Source: CAWKMN01 sp963850765 (GTDB lineage: Bacteria > Chloroflexota > Anaerolineae > Aggregatilineales > Aggregatilineaceae). Taken from it: a DNA stretch of 64,000 bases. Location: assembly GCA_963850765.1 (NCBI GenBank), contig CAWKMN010000009.1, forward strand, positions 310,001 to 374,000. Direction: 5' to 3'. This document shows positions 27,784-35,537 of this stretch, piece after piece. Below the pieces are notes generated by a model, which was not told the origin of the DNA, searched no databases, and was given only the letters and a program-made list of their open reading frames with translations. The position numbers and the translations under genes were made by a program. Every line of letters begins with the position of its first letter. Positions within the stretch are counted from its first letter, which is position 1.

Positions 27784-28093
27784 ACGGCGGCGACACAGCC
27801 TGCGCCGAACGGCCTCACCCCCGTCCGACCTTCGGTCGGCATCCCCCTCTCCAGCCGAGCTAGAGAGGGGGAGGTCAGTCGCACGCTTTCCCCCTCCCTG
27901 GCTTGGCCGGGGAGGGGGTTAGGGGGAGGGGCGTTTGATAAGATGCACCAGACCCCAGGCTCTTGACTCGCGCGATCGGATCGTGCTTTAATGCCGGTAG
28001 AGTTGAGCAGGGTATTCGTGCGGGCATCCTGCGGGCCGGACCTCATCCGATTTCATCTTCGGTCCAGCGTCCCAGGATACCTCACCTTATGCG
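27784..28093. repeat. Intergenic stretch with CCTCACCCCC hairpin repeat
   Basis: A hairpin element at about 27812-27932 with CCGACCTTCGGTCGG and CCCCTCTC/GAGAGGGG arms and GGGGGAGGGG end. The bases 27935-28093 have no gene that I can support. Confidence 0.6.
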
Positions 28094-28855
28094 GTGGATG
28101 ATCGGATGCCTCACGCGACGTTTCGCTTATACGCTGAACTGAACGATTTTCTCCCCCTGGCGCGGCGGCAGATCGCCTTCACACACCGCTTCGCGGGCCG
28201 CATCTCGATCAAGGACATGATCGAATCATTGGGCGTGCCGCACACCGAGATCGATCTGATCCTGGTCAACGGCGACTCGGTCGATTTCGCCTATCTGGTG
28301 CAGGATGGCGATCATATCAGCGTGTATCCGATCTTCGAGTCGTTCGACATCAAGCCGCTGGTGCGCGTGCGCCCGGAACCGCTGCGCGAGCCGACCTTCG
28401 TTCTGGATGTCCACCTGGGGCGGCTGACCGCGTACCTGCGCATGCTTGGCTTCGATGCGCTGTTCCCGGAGAATTACGACGACGAGAACCTCGCGCGCAT
28501 TTCCGCCGCCGAGCATCGCACGCTGCTGACGCGCGACCGCGGCCTGCTCAAGCGCAAGCTGGTGACCCACGGCTACTGCGTGCGCGAGACGGATTCCCGC
28601 AAGCAGGTGAGCGAGGTCCTGCGCCGCTTCGATCTCTACCGGCTGATCGCGCCGTTTCAGCGCTGCGTTCACTGCAACAGCCTGCTCGAAGTGGTGGACA
28701 AAGCCGCCATCCGCGACCGCCTGGAACCCGACACCCTGGCCTATTATGACGAGTTCCGCCGCTGCCCGACCTGTGACCGCATCTATTGGAAGGGCACGCA
28801 CTACGACCGGATGCAGCAGTTCATCCGCGAGATTCTGGCGGAAAACGAGTTGTGA
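28094..28855 (+). CDS. Mut7-C RNase-fold protein with N-terminal ubiquitin-like domain
   Basis: A 253-aa two-domain protein. Residues ~5-90 form a ThiS/ubiquitin-like fold (FRLYAELNDFLP, LVNGDSVDFAYLVQDGDHISVYP). Residues ~98-245 form a Mut7-C domain: FVLDVHLGRLTAYLRMLGFDA, LLTRDRGLLKR, and two zinc pairs CVHC and CPTC. Mut7-C is a PIN-fold nuclease-like domain in predicted RNases. An internal ATG at 28106 is an alternative start. The stop TGA is part of a GAGTTRT heptamer run. Confidence 0.85.
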   Translation: MDDRMPHATFRLYAELNDFLPLARRQIAFTHRFAGRISIKDMIESLGVPHTEIDLILVNGDSVDFAYLVQDGDHISVYPIFESFDIKPLVRVRPEPLREPTFVLDVHLGRLTAYLRMLGFDALFPENYDDENLARISAAEHRTLLTRDRGLLKRKLVTHGYCVRETDSRKQVSEVLRRFDLYRLIAPFQRCVHCNSLLEVVDKAAIRDRLEPDTLAYYDEFRRCPTCDRIYWKGTHYDRMQQFIREILAENEL

Positions 28856-28880
28856 GTTATGAGGTTTGAGTTGTGAGAGC
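28848..28880 (+). repeat. GAGTTRT heptamer run overlapping a stop codon
   Basis: Units GAGTTGT, GAGTTAT, GAGGTTT, GAGTTGT begin at the last codons of the Mut7-C gene. Each unit junction contains TGA, so stops occur in all three frames. Confidence 0.7.
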
Positions 28881-28916
28881 AAGTCCAACGACCGGCTCAT
28901 AACTCAGAGCGTGTTT

Positions 28917-29057
28917 GTTAAATGATTTACCCCTATCCCCGTCCGACCTTCGGTCGGCGCCCCTTATCCCCGCACGCGGAGAAAGGGGAGTCTCAAGTCC
29001 CTCTCCGCGTGCGGGGAGGGATTTAGGGAGGGGTAAAAGGAATTTACAAACACGCTC
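28917..29057. mobile_element. MITE-like element, GAGCGTGTTTGT ends
   Basis: 141 bp with inverted ends GAGCGTGTTTGTTAAATGAT and GAGCGTGTTTGTAAATTCCT (read inward), a TTTACCCCTATCCCC core arm and CCGACCTTCGGTCGG. TCA flanks both sides (28914-28916, 29058-29060) as a possible target duplication. Confidence 0.75.
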
Positions 29058-29099
29058 TCAAAACTCATGACTCATCACCACTCGAAAGGAGATTCCACC

Positions 29100-29642
29100 G
29101 TGATCATCACCTTCCTGGGCATCGACCTGGAAAAAATCTTCGCCCCGTCCATCCCCGTCTTTGAGATCATCGTGCGCGGCTCAGCGATCTATCTCGCGCT
29201 CTTTTTTCTCCTGCGTGTCATCCTCAAACGCGAGAAGGGCACGCTGAGCGCCTCGGATCTGCTGGTCGTGGTGCTGCTGGCGGACGCCGTGCAGAACGCG
29301 ATGGCCGGCAGCTACGAGTCCGTCACCGACGGGTTGATCCTGGTGATCACCATCCTCTTTTGGAGTTACAGCGTGGACTGGCTGGGCTACAATGTCCCGT
29401 GGTTTCAGCGCCTCACGACCTCCCGCCCGCTGCCGCTGGTCGAAGATGGCAAAATCCTGTGGCACAACATGCGCAAGGAGCTTGTGACCCGCGAGGAACT
29501 GATGGAACAGATCCGCGAGCAAGGATTGGAGGACCTGAGCGACGTCAGGCAGGCATTTATGGAGAGCGACGGGCGGATCAGCATCATCGGGGCCGCTGGC
29601 AGCGAGAATCCGCGTCCCCCGGAGTCGGGCAAGGCTCCTTGA
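29100..29642 (+). CDS. DUF421/YetF-like membrane protein
   Basis: A 180-aa protein of the DUF421 (YetF) type. Hydrophobic segments near residues 14-40 (IPVFEIIVRGSAIYLALFFL), 55-70 and 75-90 form the membrane part. A small cytoplasmic domain follows (RPLPLVEDGKILWHNMRKEL, REELMEQIREQGLEDLSDV). The GTG at 29100 is chosen because AAAGGAG lies about eight bases upstream; the longer ORF from 29067 has no such signal. Function is not established in the family. Confidence 0.82.
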   Translation: MIITFLGIDLEKIFAPSIPVFEIIVRGSAIYLALFFLLRVILKREKGTLSASDLLVVVLLADAVQNAMAGSYESVTDGLILVITILFWSYSVDWLGYNVPWFQRLTTSRPLPLVEDGKILWHNMRKELVTREELMEQIREQGLEDLSDVRQAFMESDGRISIIGAAGSENPRPPESGKAP

Positions 29643-29648
29643 GAGATC

Positions 29649-30170
29649 TCACAGCGTCAGGAGCGAGACGCAGGCCAGCATCACCGCCAGGAATGCCATC
29701 AGCCCCAGGATCACCAGGATCAGGATCTGCCAGTAGGGAATGTTCGCGAGCGGGCCGGGCAGCCCGGATGGTTCGCGGATCTCGCGCTTCGGCTTCTCGT
29801 AATACTCACCATATTCGCCCCGGTGCGCCCGGTCACGATAGTAGGTTGGGCTGTTGTACGCTTCCGTGTCGGAGCGATCCCGGAGCGAGCGATCGGGCTG
29901 GGTGGCGGGATTTTCGTAGTAATTGCTGCTCAGGCGGCGGCTGCGAAAGCGGCGGCGGCGCGGGGTGATCGGGCTGAATTTATCATCCGCTTCCTCTTCG
30001 CGGGCGTCTGGCTGCGGATTCTCCCACAGCGACCCGGCGGGATCGTCAAAATCGGCGTCTTCATCACCCGCGGCCCACGCATCATCGTATTCATCCTCGA
30101 AGCGGCGGCCCCGGCGTCGTGGCTGCGGATCGTTGATGTCGCCCGGATCATTCTCGTCTCGTCTGCGCAT
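29649..30170 (-). CDS. Uncharacterised charged protein with C-terminal membrane anchor
   Basis: A 173-aa protein of unknown function. Residues 1-140 are highly charged and tyrosine-rich, likely disordered (RRRGRRFEDEYDDAW, EYGEYYEKPKREIREP). The last ~25 residues form one membrane segment (IPYWQILILVILGLMAFLAV). It is the last gene of the leftward B12/MeaB operon, 17 bp after meaB. Tail-anchored topology is suggested. No homologous family is recognised. Confidence 0.6.
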   Translation of the reverse strand: MRRRDENDPGDINDPQPRRRGRRFEDEYDDAWAAGDEDADFDDPAGSLWENPQPDAREEEADDKFSPITPRRRRFRSRRLSSNYYENPATQPDRSLRDRSDTEAYNSPTYYRDRAHRGEYGEYYEKPKREIREPSGLPGPLANIPYWQILILVILGLMAFLAVMLACVSLLTL

Positions 30171-30187
30171 GGTTTTGCTTCTTTCTC

Positions 30188-31201
30188 CTAATCGCCCAGC
30201 AGCTCGCGCACGGCCCCGTTGGGATCGAGTTCGCGGGTGAGCAGGCGCTGGATCACGCCATCCAGGCGGCCGGGCGGCTGATCCGCCATCAGCCGGCGGA
30301 ACAGGGTTTCACGCAGCCGTTCGGCCAGCTCGGATTCGACGCGCAGCCGCTCCCGGTCCGCCAGGATGCCGGACTCGCGCAGATAGGCACGGTGCTGATC
30401 GATGGCGTCTGCCACGGCGTCGATCCCCTCGTGAGTGGCGGCGACCGTTTTGAGGATCGGCACCGGCCAGAAATCATACTCCGGCTCGGCGGGCGCGTCC
30501 TGCTGCGCCATGATCTGCCCGTGATGGCTGATCGTGCGGAAGCGGTGGCCGAGATCGAGCATGGCTTTCAGCGCGCGCACCGTGTTCTCGACGCCGGGCC
30601 GGTCGGCTTTGTTGACCACCAGAATATCCGCGATCTCGAGAATCCCGGCTTTGATCGCCTGCACGTCATCGCCCAGGCCGGGCGCATCGACCACGATGGT
30701 CGTGTACGCCGTGCGGGCGATGTCCACTTCGCTCTGTCCCGCCCCGACCGTTTCGATCAGCACCATGTCAAAACCTGCCGCGTCCATCACCCGCGCCACG
30801 TCGCCGGTCGCGGCGGCTAACCCGCCCAGGCTGCCCCGGTTCGCCATGCTGCGGATAAACACGCCCCGGTCGCCCGCCAGATCGCTCATCCGGATGCGAT
30901 CGCCAAGCACCGCGCCGCCGCTGAATGGGCTGGTCGGGTCCACCGCGACGATCCCCACTGTCTGATCCCGCTGGCGCAGCGTCCGCGCCAGGGCGTTGAC
31001 CAGCGTCGATTTGCCCGTGCCCGGCGCGCCGGTGATACCGACCAGATAGGCGCGCCCGGTGTGCGGATAGAGCGCCGCGAGCGCTGCTGCCGCGTCCGGG
31101 GTCGCGTTCTCCACATGGGTGATCAGCCGGGCCAGCGCGCGGCGGTTCCCGGCCAGCACCTCCCGGACCAGCGCAGTGTGATCGTGATGGGGCTTCGGCA
31201 T
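30188..31201 (-). CDS. meaB: Methylmalonyl-CoA mutase-associated GTPase MeaB (ArgK)
   Basis: A 337-aa G3E GTPase that chaperones methylmalonyl-CoA mutase, gating cofactor loading and protecting the enzyme. The P-loop is GAPGTGKST at about residue 56-64, followed by IVAVDPTSPFSGGAVLGDRI, VLIETVGAGQSEVD and LVVNKADRPG. Length is standard. It begins 8 bp after the B12-binding subunit gene, supporting one transcript. The large catalytic mutase subunit is not in this window. Confidence 0.94.
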   Translation of the reverse strand: MPKPHHDHTALVREVLAGNRRALARLITHVENATPDAAAALAALYPHTGRAYLVGITGAPGTGKSTLVNALARTLRQRDQTVGIVAVDPTSPFSGGAVLGDRIRMSDLAGDRGVFIRSMANRGSLGGLAAATGDVARVMDAAGFDMVLIETVGAGQSEVDIARTAYTTIVVDAPGLGDDVQAIKAGILEIADILVVNKADRPGVENTVRALKAMLDLGHRFRTISHHGQIMAQQDAPAEPEYDFWPVPILKTVAATHEGIDAVADAIDQHRAYLRESGILADRERLRVESELAERLRETLFRRLMADQPPGRLDGVIQRLLTRELDPNGAVRELLGD

Positions 31202-31208
31202 CAGTCGC

Positions 31209-31613
31209 TCAGGCTTTGGGCTGAAGCGCGCTTTTAATGTGCGCTACGATGTCGTTGGTATTGGTGCCGGGGCCAAACACGCCGCTCACGCCGAGCGCCT
31301 TGAGCCCGTTAACGTCCTCGTCCGGGATGATCCCGCCGACCAGCAGCAGGACGTCGTCCAATCCTTCCGCGTGGAGCAGTTCCCTGATGCGCGGCACCAG
31401 CGCCATATGCGCGCCGCTGAGGATCGACAGGCCGATCACGTCTACATCTTCCTGCAGCGCGGCCTCGGCGATCATTTCGGGCGTTTGGCGCAGCCCGGTG
31501 TAGATCACTTCCATCCCGGCATCACGCAGCGCGCGGGCGATGACTTTCGCGCCCCGGTCGTGCCCATCCAGGCCGGGCTTGGCGATCAATACGCGGATTT
31601 TCGTTTCACTCAT
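31209..31613 (-). CDS. B12-binding subunit of methylmalonyl-CoA mutase
   Basis: A 134-aa stand-alone cobalamin-binding domain. It has the DxHxxG signature in KPGLDGHDRG, with His18 the expected cobalt ligand, then GLSILSGAH and LLVGGIIPDED, which bind the cofactor tail. The length shows a separate small subunit, as in split mutases of archaea and some bacteria. The ATG at 31613 (MSETKIRV) is chosen over an upstream start. It leads the operon with meaB. Confidence 0.93.
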   Translation of the reverse strand: MSETKIRVLIAKPGLDGHDRGAKVIARALRDAGMEVIYTGLRQTPEMIAEAALQEDVDVIGLSILSGAHMALVPRIRELLHAEGLDDVLLLVGGIIPDEDVNGLKALGVSGVFGPGTNTNDIVAHIKSALQPKA

Positions 31614-31743
31614 GGGGGTTCTGCTCCGTCTGCCGACCAAGGTTCAGTCGTACAAGCTTCTGCTGTCGATTATACTGGAAACCCGCCGGACGGGGCAGGG
31701 TTGCGAAGGGATCATAATTTTTGGGTTCGTGAAGACAGGTAAA

Positions 31744-31892
31744 GGCCTCACCCCCGTCCGACCTTCGGTCGGCATCCCCCTCTCCAACCGAGTTAGAGAG
31801 GGGGACTTGTCGGGCGGGTTTATTAACCCGCCCCTACACAAGACACGATCTCTCCCTCTCTGGCTATGCCGGAGAGGGGGTCGGGGGGTGAG
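31744..31892. repeat. CCTCACCCCC hairpin with CCCGCC palindrome
   Basis: Hairpin element with CCGACCTTCGGTCGG, arms CCCCTCTC/GAGAGGGG, an internal GGCGGGTTTATTAACCCGCC palindrome (31816-31836), ending GGGGGGTGAGGCC. Nothing else is seen between 31614 and 31900. Confidence 0.65.
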
Positions 31893-31900
31893 GCCTGGCT

Positions 31901-32371
31901 TTACGTCCGCTGCATCATCTCGGTACGCGCGCCGTCGTCCAGCAGCGCATTGAGGGCGCTTTCGGTTTCGCCGGTGCCGCGCTTCGGCTTTTCGAACACA
32001 TCGCCGGTTTGATCCGCGCCGTCGAAGTGCCGCAGCCGGCCCGCCGCCCGGACCACCATGATCGTGCCGATGATCACCAGCAGCACCGGGAAGAATTCCA
32101 GCTCGAGACGAAACGCGAACTGGTCGCGCAGCAGATCCACCCCGCCGTCGATCAGCGCCAGCACGCCGAGGATCAGCGAGAAGTCGCTGACCGGAATGTG
32201 GCGGCGGCAGCGGGCCACGTTGAGCGCCAGCAGCAGCAGCGCCGTTCCGAGCATGCCGGTGCCGTCCGGCAGGCCGGGGATGATGCCGATCACGCCGATC
32301 CAGATCAGCCACAAACTCCAGCCGATCGCCTCAATGCGCTTGTCCAGTTTTTTGATCGCATCTGCGGTCAT
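31901..32371 (-). CDS. Small membrane protein of TetR regulon, LiaF/DUF5668-like pattern
   Basis: A 156-aa protein with hydrophobic segments at about 16-35 (WSLWLIWIGVIGIIPG), 38-55, 65-80 and 92-112 (FFPVLLVIIGTIMVVRAA), then a charged ~40-residue tail. The order of short membrane hairpins resembles DUF5668/LiaF-type N-terminal domains, but the assignment is weak. GGAGGG precedes the ATG at 32371, which is preferred over a much longer ORF that runs through the upstream gene in another frame. It starts 14 bases after the methyltransferase-like gene and may share its operator. Confidence 0.6.
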   Translation of the reverse strand: MTADAIKKLDKRIEAIGWSLWLIWIGVIGIIPGLPDGTGMLGTALLLLALNVARCRRHIPVSDFSLILGVLALIDGGVDLLRDQFAFRLELEFFPVLLVIIGTIMVVRAAGRLRHFDGADQTGDVFEKPKRGTGETESALNALLDDGARTEMMQRT

Positions 32372-32385
32372 GTCTTGTCCCTCCT

Positions 32386-32946
32386 CTAGAGATAGCGGCG
32401 CACCCGCCACATATATTGGTCGTAGGTCTTGCCGAACTGATGGTGCAGAAATTGCTCCTCGGCCAGGATGATCCGGTGATGCACGGTGAGCGCGATCAGC
32501 ACCAGGATCAGGTTCAGCGCGTGCGGCACATACAGGCACGAGGCGAAGGCGATCAGATAGAACCCCAGGTAGAGCGGGTTGCGGCTCACCCGGTACAGCC
32601 CGGTCGATTTGATAGCGGCCTGCTGCTGCGACAGGCCAAAGCGCAGTTCCTCGCCAAGCTGGAACAGCGACGGGATCGCAAATCCCAATCCCGCCAGCAG
32701 CAGCACCACAGCTGCCGCCTGGATCCCCGCGGGCACTGCCGGTCCAATGGACATTCCAAGCGCCTTGAGCAGCATCAGCAGGATGGACGTCGCAATAGAC
32801 AGCTTGCCGGCAAGGAACGCCCACATCGGGATCGGCGGGCGGCCAGAGAGTGCGTTATGTCCGCGCAGTCGCAAGCGGATAATGACGGTGATCAACGAAA
32901 TCAGCAGCACGATAATTGCTGTAGTCACGATCCATTGAGCGAGCAT
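32386..32946 (-). CDS. Isoprenylcysteine carboxyl methyltransferase-like membrane protein
   Basis: A 186-aa integral membrane methyltransferase of the ICMT/PEMT superfamily. Several hydrophobic segments precede the C-terminal signature GLYRVSRNPLYLGFYLIAFA, followed by EEQFLHHQFGKTYDQYMWRV, the conserved glutamate-containing end. The ATG at 32946 has CAGGAG ten bases upstream. A TetR-type operator lies at 32978-32995, 32 bp before this start. Substrate may be a lipid or isoprenoid thiol but is unknown. Confidence 0.8.
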   Translation of the reverse strand: MLAQWIVTTAIIVLLISLITVIIRLRLRGHNALSGRPPIPMWAFLAGKLSIATSILLMLLKALGMSIGPAVPAGIQAAAVVLLLAGLGFAIPSLFQLGEELRFGLSQQQAAIKSTGLYRVSRNPLYLGFYLIAFASCLYVPHALNLILVLIALTVHHRIILAEEQFLHHQFGKTYDQYMWRVRRYL

Positions 32947-32977
32947 ATCTCTTTCACTCCTGAACTTATCGAACAAG

Positions 32978-32995
32978 ATACTAAACGGTCGGTAT
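32978..32995. promoter_or_regulatory. TetR-type operator upstream of the methyltransferase operon
   Basis: An 18-bp imperfect palindrome ATACTAAACGGTCGGTAT. It matches the operator beside the tetR start (33648-33665, read on the other strand ATACCGAACGGTTGGTAT) at 15 of 18 positions. Confidence 0.75.
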
Positions 32996-33033
32996 GCCAA
33001 TAATCCAAAAAAAGAGAGCGAATGCTCATGACA

Positions 33034-33642
33034 CTACGGGCGCAGACCGTTCACCAGCACGGGCTTCAGCGCGTCAATTACCTGGACACAGTCCAGCCCC
33101 ATCTCGCCCAACAGCCCGAAGCAGCTTATCCCGCGCAGCAGGCCCACGATATTAAGCGCGATCAGCCGGGCGTCGGCGTCGGCGCGGATCTGCCCCTGCG
33201 CCTGCCCGCTGCGGATCACGTCTTCAATGAACGCGATCATATCCCGATACACGCTTTGCAGGGCCGCCAGAAGCTCTGGATTGGATTCTTCCATCTCGGC
33301 GGTGAGGCCGTGCATGACGAGGCACAGCGTTGGCTCCCGGCGCAGCAGCCGCGCATGCTGGGTGAGCAGGATCATGATCTGTTCCAGCGCGTTCTGGCTC
33401 TGCACGACTTCGATCCCAACCGCGTTCTGCCATTTTTCGCGCACGGACTGGATCACGGCGAAGAAGAGCGCCTCTTTGCTGGCGAAGTGATGGTAAAACG
33501 CGCCTTTCGTCAGCCCGGCCGCTGCCGCGAGATCCGCCATCGACGTGCCGTTATAGCCCCGGCTGGCGAATAACTTTGCCGCCGTGTCGATGATGTGCTG
33601 CTGCGTTTGCTCGCTCTGAAGCTGTTTTTGGTTCTTGCTCAT
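33034..33642 (-). CDS. TetR/AcrR-family transcriptional repressor
   Basis: A 202-aa regulator. The N-terminal helix-turn-helix is HIIDTAAKLFASRGYNGTSM followed by ADLAAAAGLTKGAFYHHFASK, the TetR signature. The variable C-terminal ligand domain has no assignable ligand. The ATG at 33642 is preferred; an upstream TTG at 33654 falls inside the operator. An 18-bp operator overlaps its promoter region and a sister site precedes the ICMT-like gene. It should repress itself and the two membrane-protein genes downstream. Confidence 0.9.
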   Translation of the reverse strand: MSKNQKQLQSEQTQQHIIDTAAKLFASRGYNGTSMADLAAAAGLTKGAFYHHFASKEALFFAVIQSVREKWQNAVGIEVVQSQNALEQIMILLTQHARLLRREPTLCLVMHGLTAEMEESNPELLAALQSVYRDMIAFIEDVIRSGQAQGQIRADADARLIALNIVGLLRGISCFGLLGEMGLDCVQVIDALKPVLVNGLRP

Positions 33643-33647
33643 TTTAA

Positions 33648-33665
33648 ATACCAACCGTTCGGTAT
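33648..33665. promoter_or_regulatory. TetR-type autoregulatory operator
   Basis: ATACCAACCGTTCGGTAT, an 18-bp palindrome with ATACC and GGTAT half-site ends, six bases upstream of the tetR start codon. It nearly matches the site at 32978-32995. Confidence 0.78.
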
Positions 33666-33716
33666 GTATCTAATGATAAGAATAATCCGGTTTTGGCGCG
33701 GAGTCAAGGGGTGAAT

Positions 33717-34577
33717 TTAACCATACCCCGCCTCCACCGGCGCGATCTTGCGGTGACCCTGCGAGTCTTCGACCAGGCAGCCGGCCATCACGTGGGGATC
33801 GTGCTGGAAGATGAGCAGGCCGTTCGTATCCAGCGCCCACTGCTGCCAGCGGCGCTTGGTTTCGAGCGTGACCAGCGGCTCCACGTCATACGCCGTCATC
33901 CAGCCGAGTTTCTCAAAATGCACGGCGTAGCTCGCCAGATCGGACACAAACAGCGCGTACTGCCCCTTGCTCTCGAACAGCACCGACTGGTGGCCGGGCG
34001 TATGGCCGGGCGTGACGACCGTCCGCACGCCGGGCACAATCTCGCTGTCGCCGTCGAGCAGCGTCAGGTGGCCGGAATGCATCAGCGGCTCATAGTTGAC
34101 CGGCGCGTAGGTGGCGCGCGTCCGCTCGTTGGGGTGCATGGCGTCCTCATACTCGCGGCGCTGCACGACATAGCGCGCATTGGGGAACGCCGCCGCGGCC
34201 GATCCATCCGGCGCGAGGATCGTATTGCCGGCGCAGTGATCGGCGTGCAGATGCGTGTCGATCACGATCTCCACGTCACCCGGCGCAACGCCCAGCCGCG
34301 CCAATCCCTCGATCAGCGTGCCGTGCGGCCGCGTCAATCCCCACTGTTCGGCCATCCTGGCGGTGAGCTTATCGCCCAGCCCGGTATCGACCAGGATGGT
34401 CTTCCCGGCGGCGCGCACGAGCAGACAGGTCAGCACCATCGGGACGCGGTGCTGATCGTCCGGCTGAAGGTATTTGGTCCACAGGGCGCGCGGCACTAAT
34501 CCCCACGGGCCGCCGCTGTCCATCATCACCACGCCGTCGCTGACCAGATGAATCTCAATATCGCCTATGCTGAACAT
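33717..34577 (-). CDS. MBL-fold metallo-hydrolase
   Basis: A 286-aa metallo-beta-lactamase-fold hydrolase. Metal ligands are in THLHADHCAGN (HxHxDH, near residue 107), PGHTPGHQSVL, SDLASYAVHF and the final QHDPHV. The extra strand region and length fit the lactonase/AHL-lactonase-like group (COG0491), though ring-opening of lactones is not demonstrated. The ATG at 34577 is chosen; the longer ORF overlaps the neighbouring gene in a wrong frame. It begins 8 bases after the end of the P-loop gene. Confidence 0.85.
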   Translation of the reverse strand: MFSIGDIEIHLVSDGVVMMDSGGPWGLVPRALWTKYLQPDDQHRVPMVLTCLLVRAAGKTILVDTGLGDKLTARMAEQWGLTRPHGTLIEGLARLGVAPGDVEIVIDTHLHADHCAGNTILAPDGSAAAAFPNARYVVQRREYEDAMHPNERTRATYAPVNYEPLMHSGHLTLLDGDSEIVPGVRTVVTPGHTPGHQSVLFESKGQYALFVSDLASYAVHFEKLGWMTAYDVEPLVTLETKRRWQQWALDTNGLLIFQHDPHVMAGCLVEDSQGHRKIAPVEAGYG

Positions 34578-34585
34578 AAACGCTC

Positions 34586-35218
34586 TCAATCGGTGGATAA
34601 TAACTGCTGGCGCACCCACCCGGCGATCTGCCCGGCCGTGCTGACCACGGAGGCGCGGCTCGTATCCAGCAGCGTGATCGGTGGCTGGATCTGCGCGGCG
34701 TGAGTCTTGAACCAGTGGTTGAACTCGATCTGCTTCTGAACCGACATCGGCTTGCTGCTGTCGCGCCACGGGGGGCGATCGACCAACCGCTGCCGCAGAA
34801 TCTTGTCGTCGCATACCAGCGCGGCAGTATGCATGGCGCTGAAGTAAATCCGCTCGGGGCAGCCTTCGTACTGCTCCGGGATCGACGATCCGCACAGCAC
34901 GATGGGACGCCCGGCCTGACCGATGTTTTTCGCCACGCGCAGGCACAGGTTGCGAAATTCGCGGTAATTCGTGTCCGGCGTGTCGAATTCGCGCCGCCAG
35001 AACAGGTCACATTCCAGCACGACACATTCGGGCAGAATAGGTGCCAGTTGCAGGCATGCCGCCGATTTGCCGGATGCGCTCGCGCCGGTCACGACGAACA
35101 GCGGAAGCCGCTTAAACGGGTGCGCATACCCGCAGTGGCGGCAGATCGCAAACGGCCCATCGGGATCGATGGTTTTGGCTTCGGAGTACATCCCGCATTG
35201 GGGACAGACGTTGAACAT
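34586..35218 (-). CDS. Zinc-ribbon plus P-loop kinase-like ATPase
   Basis: A 210-aa protein. The N-terminal zinc ribbon has Cys5, Cys8, Cys26 and Cys29. It is followed by a P-loop, GASASGKS at about 45-52, and a lid-like basic region. LECDLFW may act as a Walker-B-like acid. It resembles small nucleoside or nucleotide kinases, but the fused zinc ribbon is unusual. Start at 35218: the GGAGGGG of a hairpin repeat sits just upstream and seems to serve as its ribosome-binding site. Substrate is unknown. Confidence 0.7.
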   Translation of the reverse strand: MFNVCPQCGMYSEAKTIDPDGPFAICRHCGYAHPFKRLPLFVVTGASASGKSAACLQLAPILPECVVLECDLFWRREFDTPDTNYREFRNLCLRVAKNIGQAGRPIVLCGSSIPEQYEGCPERIYFSAMHTAALVCDDKILRQRLVDRPPWRDSSKPMSVQKQIEFNHWFKTHAAQIQPPITLLDTSRASVVSTAGQIAGWVRQQLLSTD

Positions 35219-35223
35219 GTCGT

Positions 35224-35324
35224 TTAGCCCCTCCCTATATCCCTCCCCACAGCGTGGAGAGGGACTTCGTCTCGAGCGTTTTCCCCTCTCCACCCCGTGG
35301 GGAGGGGGCAGGGGGAGGGGCCAA
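35224..35324. repeat. CCCTCCC hairpin element at the P-loop gene start
   Basis: Bounded by TAGCCCCTCCCTATATCCC and GGGGGAGGGGCC, with GTGGAGAGGG and CTCTCCAC arms. Its left end supplies GGAGGGG ahead of the gene start at 35218. An ACTGNNN heptamer run lies at 35440-35490. Confidence 0.65.
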
Positions 35325-35537
35325 CGGATTAAATGAGTCCAGCATGAGCAGGGTCCTGGTCATCGAGTGGACCATCTGTGCTAAAATCTGGATATGACGA
35401 GCGTATTTATGGCCCAGAGTGACAACGTCAAGATGTTTGCTGTTTACTGAAAACTGTCTACTGATGACCGTCAACTCTCTACTGTACACTCGCTCGCAAA
35501 CTTGCGCCTCGCGCGCAGATAAGGGTGAATAGAACAC

